This document shows positions 33,742 through 45,070 of a DNA stretch of 64,000 nt, in pieces (the first letter of the stretch is position 1; every line of letters begins with the position of its first letter). The translations under genes were made by a program, and so were the position numbers. The notes under the pieces were generated by a model. It was given only the letters and a program-made list of their open reading frames with translations. It was not told the DNA's origin and made no database searches. Where the stretch lies: the NCBI GenBank assembly GCA_009733775.1, contig WOGZ01000109.1, positions 1 to 64,000 on the forward strand. The letters run 5' to 3'. This DNA is from Alectoria sarmentosa (lineage: Eukaryota > Ascomycota > Lecanoromycetes > Lecanorales > Parmeliaceae).

Positions 33742-35722
33742 ATGCGTGTGAACGCTGTCCTCGCTACAGCTCTTTATTCTTCGGCTACTCTTCTCGGCCA
33801 GGTCCGAGCAGACGATACCGATGATGCTGTCGAGTCTTCATCCACCTCAATAGAGGAGACGAGCACTACCTCAGCCATCGAGAAGCCGACCTTCACTGTA
33901 AGGTATCCCCAGCCGAAGTAACGCAATTGGGCTGGTAATTCCCCGTGAGAGCATGTGCTAAACGGTCTTGCAGCCTTCCAACATCAAAGCAGACTTCTTC
34001 GAACAATTTACAGACGACTGGGACACACGGTGGAAACCCTCTCACGCAAAGAAAGAAGATTCCAAGACCACCGAAGAATGGGCATATGTCGGCGAGTGGG
34101 TCGTTGAGGAGCCTCATGTTTTTAAGGCCATTGAGCAAGATAAGGGTTTGGTCGTAAAGAACCCAGCAGCTCATCATGCCATATCCGCCAAATTTCCAAA
34201 GAAGATCGACAACAGCAAGAACACCCTTGTTGTTCAGTATGAGGTCAAGCTACAAAGTAAGTGTCAATCTGCATTGGTTGTGGTTCGAAGTGTGGGGACT
34301 AATGACATGGATAGATGGTCTAGAGTGTGGTGGCGCCTACATGAAGCTCCTCCAAGACAACAAGGCTCTACACGCGGATGAATTTTCCAATGCCTCTCCT
34401 TATGTCATCATGTTTGGCCCCGACAAGTGCGGTGCCACAAACAAGGCAAGCAAAGCTCTGTCTGCTTTGCAATGAACTACTAACTCATTATTCCAGGTCC
34501 ATTTCATCTTCAAGCACAAGAACCCAAAGACCGGAGAATACGAAGAGAAACATCTCAAGAGCGCCCCCTCAGCCAAGATCACCAAGGGTACTACCAACCT
34601 GTACACGCTCATCATCCACGAAGACAATGAGTTCGAAATCAAGATCAACGGTGAATCAAGCAAAAAGGGCAACCTTCTCGAGGACTTCACGCCATCTGTG
34701 AACCCAGAAAAAGAAATTGATGACCCCAAGGACACAAAGCCCGAGGACTGGGTCGACGAGGCCAGGATTCCCGACCCGGAAGCTACCAAGCCTGAAGACT
34801 GGGACGAGGACGCTCCATTTGAGATCATCGACGAGGAAGCCGCTAAGCCCGACGACTGGCTCGAGGATGAGCCTAATATGGTCCCAGATCCAGAGGCCGA
34901 GAAGCCCGAAGATTGGGATGATGAGGAAGATGGTGACTGGATCCCACCAATGGTACCAAATCCGAAATGTGAGGAAGTCTCCGGCTGCGGTAAATGGGAG
35001 CCACCTACCAAGAAGAACCCTGCCTACAAGGGCAAATGGACTCCTGAGTACATTGATAACCCAGCATACAAGGGTGTGTGGGCACCAGCGAAAATTCCTA
35101 ACCCTGATTACTTTGAGGACAAGACGCCCGCCAAATTCGAGCCCATGGGCGCTGTAAGTACTCTGTTGACTCAACTTGAGCAACAGCTACTGATATATTC
35201 TAGATCGGATTTGAAATCTGGACAATGCAAAGCGACATCCTCTTCGACAACATCTACATCGGCCACTCCGTCGAGGACGCTGAGAAGCTTAAAGCCGAAA
35301 CCTACGATGTCAAGCACGCCATCGAAGTCGCGGAGGAAGAAGCCAGCAAGCCACCACCCGCAAAGGAATCGCCCAAGTCTCCTATGGATCTCAAGTTCTT
35401 GGACGACCCAGTCTACTACGTCCGCGAAAAGGTCGACCTCTTCTGGGCCATTGCTAAGAATGACCCCGTCGAAGCCGTCAAGGCTCTCCCTGAAGTCGCT
35501 GGCGGAATCGGTGCTTTGGCTGTGACAATTATCGCATTGATTGTTGGTATTGTGGGTGTCTCTGCGGCGCCACCGCCCAAGGTCCAGAAGGCAGCAGAGA
35601 AGGTGAAGCAAAGCGCCATGGACACCAAGGACCAAATCGTCGACGCGGCTAGCACTGGCACTGATAAAGCCCAAGCGGAGCTTAACAAGAGAACCACGAG
35701 ATCATCAGGGCCTGCGGAGTAA
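33742..35722 (+). CDS. Calnexin
   Basis: Five exons: 33742-33897, 33974-34256, 34315-34445, 34497-35153, 35204-35722, giving 581 aa. Signal peptide about 1-23 (MRVNAVLATALYSSATLLG), lectin domain (WKPSHAKKEDSKTTEEWAYVG, CGGAYMKLL, YVIMFGPDKCG, VHFIFKHKNPKTG), then the P domain with four KPEDW/KPDDW-type repeats followed by KWEPP/KWTPE/VWAPA repeats. A single membrane span lies at about 508-530 (ALAVTIIALIVGIVGVSAA) before a short cytosolic tail. Calnexin retains monoglucosylated glycoproteins in the ER for folding, using glycans built by ALG12 and its partners. Intron 3 (34446-34496) begins with GC rather than GT. Confidence 0.96.
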
Positions 35723-36236
35723 GTGTATGCAGCCTGGTGATTTGAACTTCGGACCAGGGGTAGGAAGAAGAGTGGAGGTGTGGCTGGAGTAGTGAGCGTG
35801 CAGATGCATTAGTACTAGCGCAGGCCAATCAGCTGTTGGGATCGATCTTGTCATGCTGTTCTTCGACCGGGAGTCTGTATACTATTTGTAGAGAACGAAA
35901 CCAAGAAAAGTTTGAACTAAACAACGCCGAGCACATTGTACTTTATTTTGTTCACTTCGCAATGTTGCGCGTAGAGTTCGGGGAGGAGCACTTGATCTAG
36001 GAATCCAAAGCTTAGGTAAGAGGGTTCTGTGCCATCTTCGTTTATCCATAGTCGTCTAAAGACACTGCGCATTGTCTAGCCGTGCTGTGCGATTACCCCC
36101 AAGAACGCCAATACGAAATTGGTATCGAGATCAAAGCCAGAGAACCCTGGTAATAGAGAGGCAGAGAGGCACCTGAAAACTAAGGGTGCAAAGAAAAGGA
36201 AATAGGCAGCCTCGAGCGCACCAGCGGACATATAAA
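35723..36236. other. Convergent 3' region
   Basis: Between the convergent calnexin and kinase genes. Presumably 3' UTRs; nothing else recognised. Confidence 0.4.
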
Positions 36237-37891
36237 TCACTTGAGGGGATTGTGGCTCCCCCTTTTCACCTTCTCCTCCGCTGCCTTCGCCTCCTTTTCC
36301 CTCTCCACCTTCTCCTTTTCCTCCCTCACCTTGGCAAAGACGACCTCCCGGAAGATAGCTCCCTTGGCCACATCGCTCAAGGTCTTCTTCTTTCCAGTGT
36401 TACTAGTCGGCAATCCAGTACCGGCAGAACCTTTCTTGGCCAGCTTTTGCCCTGCCATTTCCGCCGAGTCCGCTGGGATATCTGGCTGACTCAGGGTTCC
36501 ATCCTCATCCTCTGGATCTTGCATCTTGAGTGCTTCGATGCGGTTGGCGAGTTTGATGACATTGATACCGCGCTTGAGACGGGCTTTCGCCATGATGGCG
36601 CGGAATTCAGGCAGCAAATCGAAGTCTGTGGCTGTTTTGCCTGTCAGCCAGACATCTTGGAGTGCTTCTTCGCTCGTGAGTCTTTTGCTAGGGTCGGGTT
36701 GCAGCAAGCTGACAATGAAATCTTTGGCGTCTGAGCTGACGTCTTTCCAATACCGGCCGTGGAATACTATGCGGCCACTTTTGCATTCTTCGATCAGATC
36801 TGCAACATTTTCGCTGCGGAAGGGCGAATAGCCGCATAGGAGGGTGTAGGTGATGACGCCTAGGGACCACATGTCGACGGGCTTGCCATGGCCTTGTTTC
36901 ATCATGATTTCAGGGGCTGCGTAACCGAAAGAGCCGGCCATGGTATTTAGCATAGCGTCTTTAGAGTCGAGCATTTTGGCGATACCGAAGTCGGCAAGAA
37001 CAAGGGAGGAGTGGGTGTCTTTGGTTAGGTAGAGGAGGTTCTCGGGTTTCAAATCTGTTTAAAGGTCAGTTAAATGGGTAGGAAGATCGTCCAGATTCCT
37101 TGACCTCGGTGAACCACGTTGTTGTAATGGAGATAGTCGACGGCTTCGAGGACTTGCTTGATCGTTTGGGAGGCATCTTTTTCTGTAAACTTGCCGTATT
37201 CGCAAATCCGGTCAAATAGCTCTCCCCCGGTCGCCAGCTGGGTTACTATATAATATTTGTCCTAGACATTATGAAATATTAGTACTGTTATAGTCCAGAA
37301 ATGGAGTCCAACTCAAATACCTTCGACTCAAACCAATCGTGGAATCGAACAATGTTGGGATGTTTCATTCTTTGCAGCAGGACCATCTCATCGTACACCA
37401 TTTTCTCGTTGCCTTTGACGTTCTTCTTGAGAATGATCTTGATAGCATATCTTTCTCCGGCGCATTCTGCTTCCCTGACGATGCCGTATGTCCCTGCACC
37501 CAACGTCCTGCCGAATCGATATTGAGATCTGAGTTGTGCGTGAGTACGCTCTGCAATCAAATGGTAGAAGGTTGGCGCACTTTTTATCGTAACTGTCTGG
37601 CTGTCCTGACAGCTTGTTCATCATGTTTGAGACTTTGGAAGAGTTGCGCGTCAGCATATTTTGTGGGTATCACATCTATTCTCAGAAGCAGCAACGTTTC
37701 TCGCATCCTAATCACAAAGTACGGTGTACACACCGTCTCGGGACCTCCTGGAGTAAGGAGGGTCGAGCACATGACGCTTCTCCTTTGGGTTCACCATGTC
37801 GACGTCTTTCCCGAGCAGCGAGCTTGGAGGAGAATATAGGGGAGATGCAAGCGCGCAAAAGGGACAACAGATAGGTATACTTACAACTCAT
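36237..37891 (-). CDS. Calcium/calmodulin-dependent-type protein kinase
   Basis: Exons (descending): 37891-37885 (7 coding nt), 37632-37581, 37528-37321, 37261-37105, 37054-36237, giving 413 aa. It begins MSFSNMMNKLSGQPDSYDKK. Kinase domain: P-loop GAGTYG (30-35), catalytic Lys50 in YAIKIILKK, HRDLKPEN, ADFGIAK, APE, and DMWSLGVITYTLLCGYSPF. The C-terminal tail has a basic/hydrophobic stretch after FRAIMAKARLKRGINVIKL (candidate autoinhibitory/calmodulin-binding region) and ends in a Glu/Lys helix. This matches the fungal CaMK group (CmkB of Aspergillus, CAMK-1 of Neurospora), Ser/Thr kinases acting in Ca2+ signalling and cell cycle. Intron 1 is unusually long (252 nt), so the start exon is the least certain part. 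Confidence 0.9.
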
Positions 37892-38442
37892 CTTGACGTC
37901 TGGCCGTGTTCTCTAATTCGAAGTAGGTTGCGCCTGCCTACTCGTGGTTCCTCTCGCTGCGCTCCGCTGTAGGGTTCGAGAGCCTAGCCACTTGCGTACT
38001 TAGAGATTTGGGATCGCGTACTATGGAGACAATGGCATTCTCCAGAGCGCAAGGAAGCTAAGATATACAGGACAGGAAAAAGCTGAAGAGGGTCTGTCAC
38101 GAGTTTGTAGGACTAGCTATAGGAAGAGGGAGCTGCGCAGGATTCTCGACTTTAAGTACTCTTTAAACACTCTCGCGTTGACATCTGGGCTTGGGCATCC
38201 TTTGTGACTCAGAAGACCGTTAGAGGAGAGAAAGGAATTGCATTGAACTTGGAGCTGACGCTGGCTCGACTGGAGAGAGAAATACACAGCCTTGTTTCCC
38301 GCGTGGTGATCCCTGCCCCACGTCTTGGCGGGGCAAATGCCGAGGATGCCAAGACCTGTTTGGGGCCTCGTGCACAAGCGAACGTGCAAAATAGAGTACA
38401 TACCTGGCATCACTCTTCGTTTGCAGAATACTACTCCACATC
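37892..38442. promoter_or_regulatory. Divergent upstream region, kinase / small membrane protein
   Basis: 551 bp between divergent ATGs. No specific site or extra gene found. Confidence 0.35.
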
Positions 38443-38805
38443 ATGGGTAACGAACTCCTCCTCATCATTGGCTTTACCATCTTCTCCCTTGTCGTCACAA
38501 TGGCCTGGGTTGGGGGCTATCTAGACAAGTATCAACACTCGCTTCAAAACATCCTCCTGGATAAGACTGGGGAAAACAGGGCCTCCTATGGATTGAAAAG
38601 TATGGTCCCAGTCATGTCAGAAAATGGCCTCGTCCAGTGACCAATTGCTAATCTCTTCATTGTCACAGCCGTACTCACCGGTCAAAAGACGGGGGACGAA
38701 GACCTCGATGCGGTACAGGATGGAGTGGGAAGTGGTGTTGGGGGCCTGGTTGGGAAGGGAGGTATAGGAGAGAGCATTGGGAGCACGTTGAGTAAAGGGT
38801 TATAA
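38443..38805 (+). CDS. Small single-pass membrane protein
   Basis: Two exons, 38443-38599 and 38669-38805 (69-nt intron, branch GCTAATC), giving 97 aa. A hydrophobic segment at residues 4-25 (ELLLIIGFTIFSLVVTMAWVGG) is followed by YLDKYQHSLQNILLDKTGE and a Gly-rich tail (VGSGVGGLVGKGG) ending STLSKGL. The C-terminal Gly pattern recalls short fungal proteins with DUF-type glycine repeats, but I do not recognise the family. Likely membrane-anchored with a small soluble tail. The intron is supported by strong splice sites and a compatible phase. Confidence 0.6.
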
Positions 38806-39104
38806 CTCGATTCGACCTACGGAGAGACACCGCCGCTTTGATCAGCATTTAGCCTGGGTACAAGAAGGATTTCAATGCATGCAATGAGCCCGCTTGGAAA
38901 TACCCGTCAATCTCAGATGCCAGGTATCAGTCCGTTCAACCATGGCAGCAACGTTAAAGCACTCAACAAAAGACTGTTTCCTTGGCACCTAATCTTCCAC
39001 AAATATGCAAGTCCCTGGGAGAAGCCTAGAGAATATCGCTTTGCGAGCTCGAGAACAAGGCAATCTGGCACAAGACCTGGGTCTCAAATCCTCAGATTTG
39101 CTGC

Positions 39105-42100
39105 TTATATCCCGGTCGCCTCCAGACTGACTGTGAAATCAAATGTCCTCATTTTCAAATGGTACTGTTCCAAGGTATCTGGCCCACACGAAGCGCTCCC
39201 CAAACCGTGATGCTCATCATCAATACGAAAAACCACACCTTTGCTTCCTTTCAACTCGTGCGGATGCTGGGCCTGGTCTAGATCTGCTGCAGTATATTTC
39301 GATAGGGCGAAGTCAAACCCAGTCCGCTTCTCGAATGGCTTTTCTTTGAGTCGGTGGACGATCTCCCAGTCATCAAGTGGTGACGCTGGTCTTTCGGCCC
39401 GACCGCTGTCGAGGGTCTTTGCTTTCATAGATGTAGCGTTTTCCTCCGCTTGTCCCCGTTGCAATTTTGCCTTGATCCCAATGCCGTTCTCATTCGTAAT
39501 CTTCGCCCATCTTGTCTCCGTTCTATTGCCATTCTCCTGGGGCATTTCATAGTTGAACATCATATCATGTACACCGCGTTTCCATATGCCGATCTTACCC
39601 GCCTCTTTCATGTCTCTGTAGCTTTGATGTGGGCCCAACCCAAACCACTGAGCAACATTGCGATCTTTCGGCAGCATCATCTCCAAGCCTACTCTAGGCA
39701 GGATATTTGGCTGGCTTGTGCCTTTGGGAACTGCGTGAACATGGATCAACAACTGGCCGTCGCTGGGTATCATGTAGGTCGTAGTTGTTTCAAAGCCCCA
39801 AGCGAGGACAGGCGGCGCAATCCAACTCTCCACGATGATCTCAAGGGAGCCTGTATCTTCGCGATGCTGATGTTTGACCGAGCGAACTTGCTGTGTCATC
39901 ATATGCAAGCCATGGTCTCGCCAGGTCTTGGCCGCGAATGGCTTATCGTTGTCCGTGGGTGCACGCCAGAAAGTTACCTGAGGACCAGCATCTTCGAGGA
40001 TCAGGTTTATGCCTTTGTAGCTCCATCCAGTGACCTTGGCTAGAATAGTGTCGAATGTGATTGCACATTTGGGACCGGAGATTTGTAGAAGACTGCGGGA
40101 TTCTTGAAGCTTCGCCGGCTGCAAATTCTTGGCAAGGGCTGGTTGCGAGGTTATCTCGCCGTCACCTTCATCAAGACGAAACTCAGCCCATGCGATCTCG
40201 TGGTTACTGCCGGCCCATGGTAGCTTCTGTCGGGTCAAGAGTTTGATCCTAAGCCAAGTCTCCGGCTGGCTGGTATCACATTGCATAAACCCACTCTGGC
40301 CGGCAAACTCAATTGGAAATATGGAGCCAGGCCCGCTTCGATCTTTCGGAATCTGTCCTACAGACGAGGTAAGATTGTATTCGTCCTCCCCTGAGAAGCG
40401 AGTAATTTCATATGCATATAGCATGTTTTCCATTGACACGAAGTCATTTCGGTTCTTTATAAGGACACTATTCCCTTCTTTGTGAAAGGTAACAGGCTGA
40501 TAGACCTTTTTCAACTCAAACAGGCCGGGTCCGGGCATATGTTCAGAGGTGCACAGCCTGAGAGATTTCGGAGTCAGTATTTCTCTTTGAAGGATGTCTC
40601 AGGAGGCGGAGAAGGTCTCCGGCCCCCGTAATATGATGCAAATGGGAATAATGGATCGAAAGAATAATTTACCCATCCATGACGAAGTTCCCGTCGTTCG
40701 GCTCATCGCCAAAGTCACCACCATAGGCGTAGAAAGACCCGCCACTGCCATCGTCAAGCTTTTTCGAGAGTCCGTGGTTAGCCCACTCCCAGATGAAACC
40801 CCCTTGAAGTCGTCGATGTTCGTAGAACGTCTCTTGGTATTCCTTCAATGCTCCTGGACCATTCCCCATAGCATGACCATACTCCTGAAGTAAGATCGGC
40901 TTGTCGAATTTGTCTCCATCGCGAGTGGCTAAATTGACGAGATCCGAGATTGAGTTGTACATCGAACTGCAAATATCAGAAGCTCTATATTCATGATCAC
41001 CTTCGTAATGAACCAGTCTCGTAGGATCGTAATCTTTTGCCCACTTGTACATAGCGACATGATTCTGGCCGAAGAATGACTCGTTACCCAAGCTCCACAT
41101 GATTACACTAGCATTGTTCTTGTCTCGATGGACGACTTGCTGCATGCGATCCAGATAGGCCTTTTTCCAAGCAGGATCGTCTGATGGGAGATGCTCGAGG
41201 TCGACGCCCATACCATGGCACTCCAGATCTGCTTCGTCCATTACGTAAAGCCCAAGCTCGTTCGCAAATGATACGAGCGCTGGATGATTAGGGTAATGTG
41301 AACAGCGAATGGCGTTGATATTATGCTGTTTCATTAATACCAGGTCCTGTTTTATGAAGTCGATTGGTACAGCGCGCCCGTATCGAGGGTGGTGGTCGTG
41401 TCGGTTTACGCCTCGAAGGTGAATCGGACGGCCATTGACATGTATCAAGCCATCTTTCAATTCAACGGTTCGGAATCCGACTGGTTGATCGATGGCCTGT
41501 AATGTCTGCCCTTTGGTGGTCAAGGTGATACGTAAATGGTACAAATTTGGGTGCTCAGCCGTCCATTTTAGAGGCATTGAAATTTTTCCCATGCGGCAAA
41601 CGTGTTCGGTATCCCCTGGAACGAGATCATATATCTCAGACTGACAGGCTCTTTCCCCGTTTGTATCAGTCAACTCCAGGAGAGTTTCCGCCGCAGAGGT
41701 GAGCTGGAAGTAGAGCTTTATCTGCAGGAAAGCGTTGTGGTACTGCTTATCCAGCTCGACTTGAACAAAAAAGTCCTCAATGTGACCCATGACTGGGATG
41801 GCAAAGAGGACAACATCCCGAAAGATTCCTATAGGGTTGAGTCAGATAGCCCAAGATACGTGTCAAGATTTCCTGACCGGACAGCCACTAATGATACTGG
41901 AGTTAGCATGCCGTTATCGAGACATATACTCGGCACTCAAGACAGGTCTAAGGAGAACCGCTAGGGGGAATGTCCTTCTCTGGCTCCCAAGACAAGTCTT
42001 ACGATTCAAATTATGCTATTTCGAATAGGGAACAAAATATCTGAGTTGTACGTACCCACATGTCTCTGAATACTTTCGGAGTCAGTAATCCTCGTTAACG

Positions 42101-43045
42101 ATCGTTCAAGAGTCAGAAGACATGTCTCAGGAGGCGGAAAGGTCTCCGACCGCCAAAATGTAATGAAAAAGGAAACAATGGATCGAAAAGGTAGCTCACT
42201 GATCTTCAATATAGCTGCCATCCGACCATTGATAAACCTTGACTCTGAGGGTATTGACCTCGTCTTTTCGTACCACGTTACTTATGTCAAATTCTGCAGA
42301 ATTTCGACTACCTTGACTGTATCCAACCTTTTTGCCGTTGACCCAGAGATGGTAGGCACTGTCCACACCTTCGAACCTAAGACGGTACAAAACTTCATGT
42401 TGCCAACGATTTGGGATCGAGAAATCAGTCTCGTACAGGCCTGTTGGGTTCTCAGACGGAATAAATGGTGGGTTCGTCGGAAATGGGTAGTTGATATTGG
42501 TGTAGTGTGGATGACCATAGCCTTGGAGTTGCCAGTGACCTGGAATACCTCAGACCGGATCTCTTTAGAAGCAAACCAAACGCTCAGAAGATATCTCAGT
42601 ACAAAAAGGTTGTCATTGCTTCTATTGTAGACAATAGTACGGCTCAGACCAAATTACTGGCAAGCACGATAAGACAGCAACTCTAGATTAGCTCTATCCG
42701 GACAGCACTTTTTTTCTGCAGTGCTGACGACAAAAATCATTCGGCGGCTTCTGTCCTCGCAGATGACCAATTGGGGGGGGGAGCTTGCCCCTCAAAAGAG
42801 CACTTGAAGCGCCTCGAAACCAGCTTACCTGGGACATCAATCAAATCCCAAGCACCATCATCCAGTAACTCTGGCTCTAATTCCAATGGGCTCGAAGCGT
42901 AGTGAAATCTCCACTTTCCAGACAGAGACAAGTGCTCAGCGGGTAGAAAGTATGCCCGTGGTGGCAGACGGTTTCGCTGAAAGACTCGTTCATTCATATA
43001 ATCGGGACGATCTTCCTCCTCCATACTGCCATACTCTCCATTCAT
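39105..43045 (-). CDS. Beta-galactosidase, glycoside hydrolase family 2
   Basis: Six exons (descending): 43045-42829, 42539-42200, 42065-42056 (10 nt), 41887-41878 (10 nt), 41828-40673, 40557-39105, giving 1061 aa. GH2 layout as in LacZ: sugar-binding domain (RPDYMNERVFQRNRLPPRAY, SGKWRFHYASSP, GVDSAYHLWVNGKKVGYSQG), QDMWWLSGIFRDV built across the two micro-exons, acid/base Glu in WSLGNESFFG, nucleophile in ILLQEYGHAMGN, WEWANHGL, and a C-terminal domain with WFGLGPHQSYRDMK. It hydrolyses terminal beta-galactosides such as lactose. No signal peptide, so intracellular. The start is the first ATG of the open frame; 43093 is TTG. Introns 2 and 5 are homologous to each other. Confidence 0.93.
40558..40672 (-). 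mobile_element. Introner-like element, copy A (intron)
   Basis: A 115-nt intron between the last two exons of the GH2 gene. Read on the minus strand it shares long blocks with copy B: TTCGATCCATT near the donor, CGGAGACCTT, CCGCCTCCTGAGACAT in the middle and ACTGACTCCGAAA at the branch site. An internal inverted repeat CGGAGA...TCTCCG can form a hairpin. Multiplying introns with internal structure are known as introner-like elements in Dothideomycetes and Eurotiomycetes. Confidence 0.7.
42066..42199 (-). mobile_element. Introner-like element, copy B (intron)
   Basis: A 134-nt intron between exon 2 and the first micro-exon of the GH2 gene. It aligns with copy A along most of its length, and the length difference comes from about 20 extra bases before the branch site. 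It carries the same TTCGATCCATT, CCGCCTCCTGAGACAT and ACTGACTCCGAAA blocks. Confidence 0.7.
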
Positions 43046-43773
43046 TGATTCTACTATGCTCGAGAGAGATGTCTTGCCTGAATCTGAGTTCAAAGGGATG
43101 GAGATGTTGGCTAGGAATGTAGGGAGGCGCCACAGGCGGGCCGAAGAATCTCCGGGGCTTGAATCCCGGCAGTGCCTTACCTTAAGTAGCTCTAGCGCGC
43201 GTAACGACGTTCACACCAGACGGTGCCGAATACATCACTGACTTCGTTTCCATAATACGATGTTTCTGTATCGCTAGCATCACCCGCCATCACTCTCAGC
43301 AACATTTCCATTCTTCCCCATATCAGGCTTGGGTAAAGACGATACAAAACCTGGATAAATCTCTCTTGGGGAGCTGCAGTGCGGCTATCGGCCCTGCATG
43401 TCATTGGGCAAATGAAGACGAGGACGTGGCTGCGGCGAGGTAGGGTGTATTGTTAGGGAACGGAGGTGTGGAGGGTGAGGTGGGACTTTGCTGTGTTACG
43501 AGTCTTGGACCAAATCGTTCCGCGTTGCCTCTCGCGTGGACGATTTCGGGTACCTTGGGAGAGCATGAGTAATTGGTGGCCGACGAAGGATACTATAGTA
43601 TAGGATTGTATCCCATCTCAAGAGAAGAATCATCATCAAATGCTCTGCCACGCTACAACATCAAGCTCTCACAACGACCCATGCTTAAATTGAAATATGA
43701 AGACCGCGCTCTCCAACATCGACGTCTTTGGGACGCCTGTTGTGCCTCTGTTGGCGTCAAGCATACTGCTTGA
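43046..43773. other. GH2 upstream region
   Basis: About 730 bp upstream of the beta-galactosidase gene. A minus-strand frame (43192-43404) has no recognised motif. A GGGCTTGAATCCC string near 43156-43168 looks like a tRNA B box but has no tRNA around it. Confidence 0.35.
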
Positions 43774-44381
43774 ATTACTTAACGTACTCGATGCTGTCTA
43801 TGAACGAGTGGGCGATTACGCAGCGCTTGGTGTAATACTTGGAGTATTGTCTTCGACTTCGTGTTGCGGGTAACGATGATCGAGCAAAGAGTTTCTACCA
43901 GGTGGCTCGAGAGTGTCGACTTTGACGAAACTGTAGTATCAGGTGGCAAATACACCCTAGTGGATTCTGATCCCGAATATCTCAGCAGCAGCTTGACGGC
44001 TACCGAAGACGAAGAGCCGAATGACCAGACACCATAGCCAGACCTACACTCACCTTTACTGCTTCCGAACAAATCAAAAGGCCAAAAGAAGAAAGAGACT
44101 TGGTCTGCTTTTGATTTCCCCCGATGCAGCCATGTGTGGCGGCTTGAGCCATACGATACTCATGGTCGCTGTTGACACCATACTCCCACTCTTCGTCCTG
44201 AAAACCTTTCCACTAGAAAGCCACCGGCAGCAGCCTAAGCTTCCTCGCCATCGCCATCCCGTCTCTGCTGAGCACGTTCATCGGCATGCTATCGGTCGGC
44301 TACGGCGCGAGAGTCACGTCGTTGTTGGGTTTTGCGACGGTCACGCCGATTTTGGGCTGGGTGGGGTCTCTGCAAGGATGA
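43774..44381 (+). pseudogene. MFS transporter remnant
   Basis: Pieces of a drug-type MFS transporter in changing frames. First VYERVGDYAALGVILGVL, then after a shift near 43850 FDFVLRVTMIEQRVSTRWLE with the acidic loop up to a TAG at about 44036-44038. Then RLGLLLISPDAAMCGGLSHTILMVAVDTILPLFVLKTF and, after another shift near 44215, ATGSSLSFLAIAIPSLLSTFIGMLSVGYG to a TGA at 44379-44381. This order (end of TM6, LRxxMIEK loop, TM7 ...DTILPLFVxxTF, TM8) is that of DHA-type fungal MFS proteins. The N-terminal half and last membrane segments are missing. It lies about 700 bp upstream of the beta-galactosidase gene but does not look like a lactose permease. Confidence 0.6.
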
Positions 44382-44459
44382 CACCGTTACGAGCCGGGAC
44401 TTGCTGGTTGTTTTCCTTGTATTGATAGATAGGTTGCGTCTGCGCGTACAGTCGTTTAC

Positions 44460-44705
44460 TCACCACTCCAGCACGAGTGACTTCATACTTCCTTCTTTTT
44501 CCTGATGATGTTGGTATTCATTTGCTAACAACGACAATCTCTCCACGCGGTCTCGGCCTCGATATGATGCTTTACCCCCCTCGCCGCCGACGTCTTCTTC
44601 GGAGCCGAGAGATTGAGTCAAGAGATCCCTTCGCTTTTCGGGCGTCATAGGCGCTTTTGCGCTGGTATACTCGGGCTTCAATGGTGCAGTGGGACTCGCC
44701 GCCAT
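44460..44705 (-). CDS. Short hypothetical frame
   Basis: 81 aa from an ATG to TGA: MAASPTAPLKPEYTSAKAP, then MTPEKRRDLLTQSLGSEED, RDRVERLSLLANEYQHHQE and SLVLEW at the end. The composition looks like a soluble helical fungal protein and a frame this regular is unlikely in a relic zone. However, no family is recognised and it might be the first exon of a lost gene. Confidence 0.35.
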   Translation of the reverse strand: MAASPTAPLKPEYTSAKAPMTPEKRRDLLTQSLGSEEDVGGEGGKASYRGRDRVERLSLLANEYQHHQEKEGSMKSLVLEW

Positions 44706-45070
44706 TGCGGGGCCGGGGTTGGCGGGGACGTTATATTGTAAGTCGAATCGGCAGATTACTATAGGGCTGTTGGCTCGGTTTGTTTGGCTTGGGGAGTTTG
44801 CCCGATTGGAGGCTTAGGGGGTCTGTGGAGAAGGGGATGTGACTGTGCAGGGTGGGAATGGAAAAGTGTATGGTTAAGGATGGTGGGAGTGATGGCTGCG
44901 ATTTCTGCGTTTGTTTGAGCGAAAGTTATATTTAGCATTTGTATATCATAAGAAGGGCTTTCAAGCAGCGAAAGCTTCCAAATTTACGCCCATCTCGACT
45001 ACCAAGAGACGCATAGTACTCAAAAGTAGCGGTCGAAGAGCAAGGCGTGAGAATATTGGTGCCCTCGAAT

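Noticed and set aside
43110..43180. tRNA B-box-like GGGCTTGAATCCC
   Set aside because: No A box or pairing acceptor stem in the right position.
43774..44381. Lactose permease next to beta-galactosidase (LAC12-LAC4-like pair)
   Set aside because: The remnant's TM7 and loop motifs are of drug-type MFS, not sugar porters.
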